A DNA stretch of 12,805 bases from Palsa-506 sp050013415 (GTDB taxonomy: Bacteria; Actinomycetota; Actinomycetes; Streptosporangiales; Streptosporangiaceae), in NCBI GenBank assembly GCA_050013415.1, contig JBEKFH010000100.1, positions 1 to 12,805 on the forward strand, in the 5' to 3' direction. A model generated the notes under the pieces. The model did no database searches. It was not told the origin of the DNA and saw only the letters and a list, made by a program, of their open reading frames with translations. The position numbers and the translations under genes were made by a program. This document shows, piece after piece, positions 1 to 5,959 of the stretch; within the stretch, counting starts at the first letter, position 1, and every line of letters begins with the position of its first letter.

Positions 1-918
1 CGCCCCGGCCGATCGCAGCGAGGCGTTGCTCAGCGCCAGCGAGCCGGCGCGGCTGGCCGGCAGCCAGGTGCCGTGATAGCCGCCGACCAGCACCGCCTGG
101 ACGTGATCGCCGAGGACGACCAGGTCCGCCAGCGGGGTGCCGATCGCGGCCTCCATGACGGCCGAGCTGCCGTCCGCCTGGCGGACCGTGGCCAGCATGC
201 TGCCCGGCTCGTCCGCCGTGCCAAGGCCGCGGAACCAGGTAGCGCCGTAGCGCGCGATCAGCGCGAGATGCGCGAGGGTCTCGACGTTCTGCACCAGGGT
301 CGGCGCGCCGCCAACGCCGCGCTCGAAGGGCCTCGGCGGCGTGAACGCGGGCAGCGCCGCGCCGCCGTTGAGCACGCTCACGACGGCCGTCTCCTGCCCG
401 GAGAGGAATCTCGGCGGGGCGATGACGACGTCGGCCGCTGCTTCGTCGAGCCCGGCGGACCTCCGTTCGGAAAAGAGGGCATCCAGCCGCTCGGCCGTGA
501 TCAGGCCCTCGTGCAGGTAGAGCACTGCGCGGCGGGCGCCGACGGCCTCGGCGGCGAGCTGCAGCCCGTCCAGCACCAGGTGCGGGGAGTAACGCAGCAG
601 CGCGGCGTCCTTCGCGCTGAGCGGCTCGCTCTCGGCGCCGTTGGCCACCACCACGGCCGCGCGGCCGGCTGCCGCGACCGCCGCGAGCTTGCGGCCCGCG
701 GGGAAGGCCGCGCCGCCGCGCCCGGTCAGGCCGGACTTCTCCGCGTCGGCGATCAGCCGGCCGGGGCCGCCCCGGTACGGCGGCGCGCCGTGCGCCGCGA
801 GGTGGTCGGCCAGCCCGGCCGGGCCGCCGCCGGCCGGAAACAGCCGGGGGAGCCGGGCCGGGTCGTCAGCTGGGCCTCGCCCGCCGGCCGCCAGCAGGGC
901 GGCTGCGCTGCCGGTCAC
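1..918 (-). CDS. NuoF-like NADH:quinone oxidoreductase flavoprotein (partial, C-terminus outside window)
   Basis: The frame is open for 306 codons from a GTG at 918 to the left edge. Visible NuoF-family marks are the Gly-rich FMN/NADH segment GRGGAAFPAG (residues 67-76), NGAESEP (93-99, matching NADEGEP of NuoF), SPHLVLDGLQLAA (111-123), GQETAVVSVLNGG (174-186) and APTLVQNVETL (205-215), followed by the start of the SLBB-like region (about 259-285). In complex I this domain takes hydride from NADH onto FMN. Here it lies alone behind a ferric-reductase-like gene, so it more likely feeds electrons to that membrane haem protein than to complex I (inference). Its start overlaps the upstream stop in a GTGA, and an AGGCAGG precedes it, so the two are translationally coupled. 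Whether the C-terminal 4Fe-4S cysteines exist cannot be seen. The family call is confident; substrate and partner are inferred. Confidence 0.9.
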   Translation of the reverse strand, partial: MTGSAAALLAAGGRGPADDPARLPRLFPAGGGPAGLADHLAAHGAPPYRGGPGRLIADAEKSGLTGRGGAAFPAGRKLAAVAAAGRAAVVVANGAESEPLSAKDAALLRYSPHLVLDGLQLAAEAVGARRAVLYLHEGLITAERLDALFSERRSAGLDEAAADVVIAPPRFLSGQETAVVSVLNGGAALPAFTPPRPFERGVGGAPTLVQNVETLAHLALIARYGATWFRGLGTADEPGSMLATVRQADGSSAVMEAAIGTPLADLVVLGDHVQAVLVGGYHGTWLPASRAGSLALSNASLRSAGA

Positions 919-1511
919 CGGGCACCTGCCTGGGCGGAGAGCACGACCGCGACCCGCTGCGCTCGCGGCGTGGCGCGCACGGCGCGCACCACCCGCCAGG
1001 TGACGGCGCCGGCCACGGCCAGCGTGCACGCGGCGGTCAGCGCCAGCAGCGGCCCGGCCCGCAGGTCACCGCTGCTGCCGATGCTGTGCGCGAGCGCGAC
1101 CGGCCAGCACGCGTAGGCCAGCCAGTGCAGCCCGCGCCAGGTCCGGCGGCCGATGTGCGCCCGGGCCAGGCTAGTCGCGATCAGCACGAGCATCATGTCG
1201 AGCGACACCGCGCCCAGGCCGATCCACAGCGAGCGGTACGGCGACGCGAGCGGCACCACCACGGCGGCCAGGCCGATCGTGACGTAGGGGTCGGCGATGG
1301 CGGTCGCGACGTGGACGGCCAGGAAGCCGACGGCCAGCAGGGACAGGTTGCGGTGCAGCCCGGCGACCGCGAACCTGGGCAGGCCGGGCAGGCGGCCCTG
1401 CTGGTTGACCAGGATGCCGAGCACCAGGACGGCGGTCAGCAGCACCAGGCAGACGATGCCGGTGGCCCGGCTGGCGTACCAGAGCGCGGTGGTCGAGGTA
1501 ATGCCGGTCAT
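915..1511 (-). CDS. ferric reductase-like transmembrane haem protein
   Basis: This is a 198-residue integral membrane protein with about six hydrophobic segments (roughly 14-34, 50-72, 76-90, 96-116, 126-145, 153-176). Two histidine pairs, H53/H67 in the second segment and H129/H142 in the fifth, repeat the H-x13-H and H-x12-H spacing that binds two stacked b haems in NADPH oxidases and ferric reductases (known for the family). It lacks the C-terminal FAD/NAD domain of full ferric reductases. The NuoF-like protein encoded next, overlapping by 4 bp, probably supplies the flavin part (inference). ATG at 1511 is preceded by GGAAAGGG at a suitable distance, and by the small membrane protein gene 49 bp upstream. 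YedZ/MsrQ is a related single-domain family and an alternative name. The natural electron acceptor is unknown. Confidence 0.85.
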   Translation of the reverse strand: MTGITSTTALWYASRATGIVCLVLLTAVLVLGILVNQQGRLPGLPRFAVAGLHRNLSLLAVGFLAVHVATAIADPYVTIGLAAVVVPLASPYRSLWIGLGAVSLDMMLVLIATSLARAHIGRRTWRGLHWLAYACWPVALAHSIGSSGDLRAGPLLALTAACTLAVAGAVTWRVVRAVRATPRAQRVAVVLSAQAGAR

Positions 1512-1560
1512 CGTGGTTCGGCCCTTTCCGGGCTGGCGGATGGCGGCATGGTGATGGTCA

Positions 1561-1914
1561 TTACGAGCCGCCCGACGTGACGGAGCCTGAGCCCGAGCTG
1601 GCGGTCGGCGAGCTGGCGGCCTTGCTCAGGCTGCCGCTGCTCTTGGTTGTGCTGCTCTTGGCTGTGCTCTTGCTGGCTGAACTGCTGCTGCCCGTGCTGG
1701 CGGCCGAGCCGCCCGAGGCCGGCGCGCTCGCCGCCGCGGTGGCGGATGCCGAGTTGGCCGAGGCGGCGTGCTGCGCCCCGGGAAGGGCAAACGCGACTGC
1801 GCCAGCCGCGACCAGGCTTGTCACGCCGGCCGCCGCAGTAACCGCGCGCAGCCGCGCGTGCCCGCGATCGCGTTCCGCGACGGCGCGCCTGGTGTCGTCC
1901 GCGTGCCTGCTCAT
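1561..1914 (-). CDS. small Ser/Ala/Thr-rich membrane-anchored or secreted protein
   Basis: The protein has 117 residues. An Arg-rich cytoplasmic N-terminus (1-22) is followed by one hydrophobic helix (about 23-46) that may end in a signal-peptidase-like AFALPGAQHA. The last 70 residues are low complexity, almost only Ser, Ala, Thr, Gly and Lys, as expected of an extracytoplasmic unstructured or cell-wall-spanning stalk. ATG at 1914 is chosen because GAGAGGA lies about 8 bases upstream and because the frame further upstream leaves the hydrophobic signal and runs antisense into the next gene. It is the first gene of the apparent operon with the ferric-reductase-like and NuoF-like genes. No enzymatic motif is seen and no function is assigned. 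Confidence 0.75.
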   Translation of the reverse strand: MSRHADDTRRAVAERDRGHARLRAVTAAAGVTSLVAAGAVAFALPGAQHAASANSASATAAASAPASGGSAASTGSSSSASKSTAKSSTTKSSGSLSKAASSPTASSGSGSVTSGGS

Positions 1915-2101
1915 CGGCTGGGTCCTCTCTGACTGGGCTACCAGGAAGAGCCTTGCCGACAGGGCTGGGCCTCGCCTCTTGCCCGCCTCTGAGCCAGCTA
2001 TGAGTGCTGGCGGCCCGCGCCGGGTGACGGACCTCGGATCAGATGGCCGTCGCCAGCCGCTATGGCAGGTGGACCAGGCGCCGGTGACTGGCACCAAACC
2101 G

Positions 2102-2151
2102 CGTGGTTGGGACTCCAGTGCTGAAACAGCAGCAGCGGAGGGACAACGACG
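2102..2151 (-). repeat. 50-bp palindromic dispersed repeat, copy A
   Basis: Its reverse complement aligns without gaps to 12156-12205, with 41 of 50 positions identical by hand count. The 15-base arms (2102-2116 and 2137-2151) pair at 11 of 15 positions, and an inner stem TGCTG-AAA-CAGCA caps the structure. It lies 89 bp beyond the stop of the CYTH/serine hydrolase gene and 187 bp before the next codirectional gene. Read on the minus strand, it has the same orientation relative to its upstream gene as copy B. It may be a REP-like or MITE-like element or a shared 3'-end hairpin. Confidence 0.8.
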
Positions 2152-2213
2152 CTCGTGGACTGGCCGCCCTGGCGGGCCGATTGGCTGGACGGCTGGACGG
2201 CTGGCCGGGGCCG

Positions 2214-2231
2214 GCGCTGCGCGGGGAGCGC
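2214..2231 (-). terminator. possible terminator hairpin after the fusion gene
   Basis: GCGCT and AGCGC form a 5-bp stem with an 8-base loop, starting 9 bases past the stop at 2241. There is no U-tract, as is common in high-GC actinomycetes, and short GC stems occur often by chance, so this is weak. Copy A of the palindrome further on is an equally good candidate. Confidence 0.2.
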
Positions 2232-2240
2232 GTCGCTGTC

Positions 2241-4793
2241 TCAGGGTGCGAGGGTGATGTCCGCCTGCTGCAGCAGGTGCTGGACCGGATCTGCCGAGAC
2301 GGCCAGGATGAGCCTGGCCGTCTCGCCGTCCAGCTCGACGGCGGCTGAGGTCTCGCCGTTCCCGTCGGTGAACGCGCCTCGGTGGCAGCGGCCGGCCCAG
2401 GCGGCGGCGGCCGCGAGCTGGCGGATGAGCAGGCCGGTGTCCAGCGCCGGGGAGACCGGAATCGTCGAAGGCCACTGGGCAGCGCGGGCGCCGCGCGCGG
2501 CGACCTCGTTCAGCAGCGACACGAGCCGGTCGAGAAGCTGGCCCAGTGGCGAGCCCGGATCCGGCGGCACTGCGAGCACGACCGACTGGACGCGGGGTTG
2601 CCATTCCGGGGTGAGCCGGATCTCTGCCTTGACCACGCCGTGCTCGCCGCGCAGCCACCAGCGGCAATGGGCGGGCGAGTCGAACTCGGCGGGCCGTGCC
2701 TCGTCCTCGCGGAAGTCCCCGATCCGCTGCCGGATCAGCTCGGCCTTGCGCCGGCGCTCGTCGAAGGGCTCGTCCTGCGCCACGTTCGGCGAGAACAAGC
2801 GGGCGGCCACCTTGTCGTCCCAGGAAAGGAGCAGTCCCGTCACCTCCCGCTGACCGCTCAGCGTCTCCGGCCACGGACCGCCCGGAGCGGGCACCGGACC
2901 GCCGACCGTCAGCTGATCAGCCGTCACTGACTGCCCGGATCCGGCCGCCGGCCCTGGGAGCCCGGACGCGGCTGGCCGGGGCCGGAGGACCGCGTCCAGG
3001 AGCTTCGACGCCAGCACGTGAGCGGGCGCGTACGTGCCGTTCGCCAGGACGATGACCCCCGTCCCGCTCGCCAGGTGCCAGCGCATGTGGCTGCCGAACC
3101 CCGGGTAGCCGCCACTGTGGCTGACGATCCGGCCGTGGGCGGCGTCATCCTCGACGAACAGGCCAAGGCCGTAACTGCCGGGACCGGGGCCGGCGGGCAT
3201 CGCGGGCGGCTGCGGCGGCAGCGCAACCTGCGGCAGCTGCATCTCGCGCCGGGACGCGCGGCGGAGCGGATGCGGCCCGGCCGCGTCCTCGGCTCCGGGG
3301 GGGAACGCGGCGGCGAAGCCGTGCACCCAGCGAGCGAGATCAGTGACGGTGCTGAACACCCCGCCCATCGAGGCGAACGCGCCGGACGGGTCGGGCGCAA
3401 GCTCCTCCCATCCGGTGCCGCCGCGCCGGTAGCCGCGGGCGAGCCGAGCCGCGTCGAACTCGTCGGCGTCGAACCCGGTGCTGGGCATCCCGAGCGGGCC
3501 GAGCAGCCGGGCGCGGACGAACTCCTCGTAGCTGGTGCCCGACGCGGCCGCGATGACTGCGCCGAGGATCGCGTAGCCGAGATTGGCGTAATCGAACCGG
3601 GTGCCTGGCGCCCAGGCGAACCGCACGCCGCCGGCCAGGAATTTCGCGAACTCGGCGTGCGGCAATCCCTGCTGCCGGTCACCCCAGGGATCGTCGGTCG
3701 GCAGGCCGGCGGTCATGGTCAGCAGGTGCCGGACGGAGATGCGCGGTGAATCGGCCGTCGCCGGGCGCAGGCCGCGAAGGGCGGCGACGTAGTCCTCGGC
3801 CGGATCGTCCAGCGCGAGCGCGCCGTCGTCGCGCAGCGCCAGCAGCGCCGCCGCCGTGAAGCTCTTCGTCATCGAGGCAATCCGGAAGACCGTGTCGGCG
3901 TCCGGCACGGGGCCGCCGAGCCACCGGCCGCCGAGACCGCGTGCCTCCACCAGGGCGCCTCCGGCCACGATCCCGTACACCAGCCCCGGCTGGCCGCCGC
4001 CGAGCTGATGGCTCTCGGCGATCGCGGCGAGCGCGCCGAGGTCGCCGTCCCAGAGCGGTCGCGATCGTGGCCCGCCGCCGGCGGGCCGGGCGGCCCCAGG
4101 CGGCCATTCCCCGGCGGGCTGGGCGGCCCCAGGCGGCCGACCGCCGGGCGGCGCGGCGAGCAGGCGGCCGAGCTTGCTCGCCGAGCCAGACGGCCGTGCG
4201 CCGGCCTCCCGCAGCCGGCGCCCGGCCAGCGTCAGGATCGCCGGCGGCCCCGAGACGAGCTCGACCTCGACTTCGCGCCAGGCCAGGTCAGTCTCGGGCA
4301 GCCCGCCCCCGGGCGGCCCGGGAAGCGCCTCCCGGTGCGCGGTCACCAGGTCGTCCGCCACCTCGGCGAGAGCCTCTCCGCCGGCGCCGGTGATGCGCCG
4401 CACGGTGCGCCGGGTCCGGAGGGTGGCCACCGGGCGGAGCGGCCGGCCGCCGGCCGCGTCGGCGACCAGGCTGGCCAGGCCGGCCGGCACGGCATCCCCG
4501 TGACCGTCATTGTCACCACCCAGCGGCGCGTGCACCTCGCGCCTGGTGTCACCGCCCACGGGCAGCTTCAGGTGCCAGGCCGCGTCTGGCCCGCCAGTCC
4601 GCCGCCGGAGCGTGATCTTGGCCGCGGCCAGCCGCAGGTCATCGGTGTCGTAGTAGCGCGCGACGAGCAGGTAGGTCTCCGGCGCGCCGAAGCCCCAGCC
4701 CGCGTCCAGGCCGCCCAGGTCGGGCATGGTGAAGTCCACGTCGACGTCGAACTTCTGCTCGGTCTCCAGCTGGTCGGTCAGGCCGCTGTTCAT
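2241..4793 (-). CDS. CYTH domain fused to class-C beta-lactamase-like serine hydrolase
   Basis: One uninterrupted 850-codon frame. Residues 1-212 are a CYTH (triphosphate tunnel) domain: ExExK signature at E10, E12, K14; YYDTDDLRLA (47-56); ITLRRR (60-65); HLKLP (74-78); LRTRRTVRR (125-133); EVADD (144-148); REVEVEL (173-179); SASKL (204-208). This sub-type normally precedes a CHAD domain. After a Pro/Gly-rich linker (213-245), a serine hydrolase follows (about 250-608) with SMTK (S307, K310), YAN (Y402, N404) and HSGG (559-562), matching the SxxK, YxN and KTG-like motifs. Residues about 640-850 are an unrecognised region containing WDDKVAARLFSPN. No signal peptide is seen and the CYTH domain starts at residue 9, so the hydrolase is predicted cytoplasmic, unlike classical beta-lactamases. 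ATG at 4793 lacks a strong ribosome site, so translation may be leaderless. Substrates are unknown; the CYTH family suggests a triphosphate, nucleotide or polyphosphate ligand. Confidence 0.9.
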   Translation of the reverse strand: MNSGLTDQLETEQKFDVDVDFTMPDLGGLDAGWGFGAPETYLLVARYYDTDDLRLAAAKITLRRRTGGPDAAWHLKLPVGGDTRREVHAPLGGDNDGHGDAVPAGLASLVADAAGGRPLRPVATLRTRRTVRRITGAGGEALAEVADDLVTAHREALPGPPGGGLPETDLAWREVEVELVSGPPAILTLAGRRLREAGARPSGSASKLGRLLAAPPGGRPPGAAQPAGEWPPGAARPAGGGPRSRPLWDGDLGALAAIAESHQLGGGQPGLVYGIVAGGALVEARGLGGRWLGGPVPDADTVFRIASMTKSFTAAALLALRDDGALALDDPAEDYVAALRGLRPATADSPRISVRHLLTMTAGLPTDDPWGDRQQGLPHAEFAKFLAGGVRFAWAPGTRFDYANLGYAILGAVIAAASGTSYEEFVRARLLGPLGMPSTGFDADEFDAARLARGYRRGGTGWEELAPDPSGAFASMGGVFSTVTDLARWVHGFAAAFPPGAEDAAGPHPLRRASRREMQLPQVALPPQPPAMPAGPGPGSYGLGLFVEDDAAHGRIVSHSGGYPGFGSHMRWHLASGTGVIVLANGTYAPAHVLASKLLDAVLRPRPAASGLPGPAAGSGQSVTADQLTVGGPVPAPGGPWPETLSGQREVTGLLLSWDDKVAARLFSPNVAQDEPFDERRRKAELIRQRIGDFREDEARPAEFDSPAHCRWWLRGEHGVVKAEIRLTPEWQPRVQSVVLAVPPDPGSPLGQLLDRLVSLLNEVAARGARAAQWPSTIPVSPALDTGLLIRQLAAAAAWAGRCHRGAFTDGNGETSAAVELDGETARLILAVSADPVQHLLQQADITLAP
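4078..4143 (-). repeat. two 33-bp tandem units in the inter-domain linker
   Basis: Two in-frame 33-bp copies (4078-4110 and 4111-4143) share a 26-base core with one difference (4080-4105 and 4113-4138). They encode PPGAA-Q/R-PAG-type 11-residue units joining the CYTH and serine hydrolase domains. It looks like a recent local duplication that lengthened a flexible linker. Confidence 0.8.
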
Positions 4794-4896
4794 CCTGAGA
4801 GGCTACGCCCGAACCCGGGCGAGCCAAGCGAACCGGGGACCGGGCCGGGTTGCGCATGCCAGGACGCCGCCATCGCGCCGGAGTACTGTCGCAGGA

Positions 4897-5760
4897 ATGA
4901 GAGAAACCCCCTTTGTTGCTGACACCGATGCCGGTCAGATCGCCGGTCATGTTGGCGGCGCTGGCGCCCCCCTGCTGCTGCTGCACGGCGGGCCCTCGCT
5001 CTCGGATTACATGGACATGCTCGCCGCCGAGGTAACCGGCTGGCGCTCAATCCGCTACCAGCAGCGAAGCCTGAGCCCCTCGGCGACTGAGGGGCCGTTC
5101 ACGGTCGCGCGGCACGTGGCTGACGCGGTGGCGGTGCTGGACGCGCTCGGGGTCGACCGCGCCGTCGTGGCCGGCCACTCATGGGGCGGTCACCTGGCCC
5201 TGCACCTGGCCGTCGCCCGGCCGGACCGCGTCGCCGGCTTGCTGATCATCGATCCGCTGGGAGCCATCGGCGACGGCGGCGCCGCCGAGATGGGGCACGC
5301 GCTCGAGGATCGGCTGCTGCCCGCCGCCGTGGCTCGCTACCGGGAGGTCGAAGCGCGGCTGTCCGGTCCCGACGCCTCAGACGCGGACGCGCTGGAATCG
5401 CTGACGCTGCTATGGCCCGGCTACTACGCGCGACCTGAGACCGCTCCCGGGCCGCCGCCCGGCCTGCGCATGTCGCTGGCCGGCAACATCGCGACTCTAA
5501 CGTCGGCGATGGAGCAGATCGCCGACGGCTCGCTGGCCCGGGCCCTTGGTGACGTCAGCGTGCCGGCCATCTTCCTGCTGGGGGCGCTGAGCCCGATGCC
5601 GGTCAGCCAGGGGGAGCAGACAGCCGCGCTGCTGCCACGAGCGGAGGTGGTGATCGTTCCCGGTGCTGGCCACGTGCCCTCCCACGAGCGACCCGGTTGC
5701 GTGACCGACGCGCTGTCCAGCATCCGCCGGCTGGCGGGAGAGCTTGAGCCGGCTGGCTAG
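4897..5760 (+). CDS. alpha/beta hydrolase, proline-iminopeptidase-like
   Basis: A 287-residue alpha/beta-hydrolase fold protein. Visible parts are the oxyanion segment HGGP (30-33), YQQRSLSPS (54-62, like YDQRGxGxS of prolyl iminopeptidases), nucleophile elbow GHSWGG with S95, and GAGHVPSHERP with H259. At the usual acid site before GEQTAALLP the sequence reads GALSPMP, with S232 where Asp is expected. D119 in LLIIDP, after strand 6, might substitute. ATG at 4897 is chosen because the fold begins right after it; an upstream in-frame ATG at 4726 would run antisense into the divergent gene. GGAG at 4881-4884 is a distant ribosome site and AGGA at 4893-4896 is too close, so initiation is weakly defined. 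It diverges from the CYTH/serine hydrolase gene across 103 bp. The substrate is unknown. Confidence 0.85.
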   Translation: MRETPFVADTDAGQIAGHVGGAGAPLLLLHGGPSLSDYMDMLAAEVTGWRSIRYQQRSLSPSATEGPFTVARHVADAVAVLDALGVDRAVVAGHSWGGHLALHLAVARPDRVAGLLIIDPLGAIGDGGAAEMGHALEDRLLPAAVARYREVEARLSGPDASDADALESLTLLWPGYYARPETAPGPPPGLRMSLAGNIATLTSAMEQIADGSLARALGDVSVPAIFLLGALSPMPVSQGEQTAALLPRAEVVIVPGAGHVPSHERPGCVTDALSSIRRLAGELEPAG

Positions 5761-5769
5761 CGATCGCTG

Positions 5770-5806
5770 GTTACCCCGCGTGTCTGCCGGGCGGCAGCCG
5801 GGTAAC
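5770..5806 (+). terminator. nested inverted repeat after the hydrolase gene
   Basis: Perfect outer arms GTTACCC (5770-5776) and GGGTAAC (5800-5806) enclose a second stem, CTGCC/GGCAG with a GGGC loop. It starts 9 bases after the stop at 5760 and has no U-tract. It fits a factor-aided or U-less terminator, but could also be a regulatory hairpin for the next transcript. Confidence 0.45.
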
Positions 5807-5917
5807 GGTGCGAGACTTGCCGTGACGCTTCGCAGTCAGCGCTGCGCCTGCAGCCGGAAGTCCTCGCCCGTTCCCGGATGGCCGGGCCCATGGGCAGATA
5901 ACGGAGGTGAGCGGCTG

Positions 5918-5959
5918 ATGCCCGGGAGAGCTTGCGGTGATCAGCGGCCGGGGGAGTGA
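5918..5959 (+). CDS. 13-codon mini-ORF, possible leader peptide
   Basis: ATG at 5918 follows GGAGGTGA (5903-5910) by 7 bases, one of the best ribosome sites in the window. It reads 13 codons (MPGRACGDQRPGE) to a TGA at 5957-5959 whose last base is the first base of the ATG of the next gene (TGATG). The arrangement suggests translational coupling: the mini-ORF could bring ribosomes to the weaker start at 5959. No run of a single amino-acid codon is present, so classical attenuation is not indicated. Chance is possible, but the strong ribosome site and exact overlap argue for function. Confidence 0.4.
   Translation: MPGRACGDQRPGE

Larger units (their letters stand above)
1915..2240. other. 326-bp intergenic spacer
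   Basis: This stretch lies between two minus-strand genes. It holds one copy of the 50-bp palindromic repeat (2102-2151), a short GC hairpin near the 3' end of the fusion gene (2214-2231), and a short run of three GGCTGGAC-like units around 2183-2206. It must also hold the promoter of the redox operon unless that operon is read from 4793. I found no convincing -35/-10 pair by eye, and no plausible small gene. Confidence 0.6.

Noticed and set aside
73..1116. Long plus-strand reading frame across the NuoF-like and ferric-reductase region
   Set aside because: It is antisense to genes with clear family motifs, its composition is Arg/Gly/Ala shadow-like, and it has no recognisable domain. Similar antisense frames at 4008-4922 and 7400-8644 are rejected for the same reason.
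2183..2206. Three GGCTGGAC-like units
   Set aside because: Too short, and expected by chance in this GC-rich DNA.
1915..2874. Upstream extension of the Ser-rich protein to a start at 2874
   Set aside because: It would run through the intergenic palindrome and antisense-frame sequence of the fusion gene; the ATG at 1914 has a good ribosome site and the hydrophobic signal close behind it.
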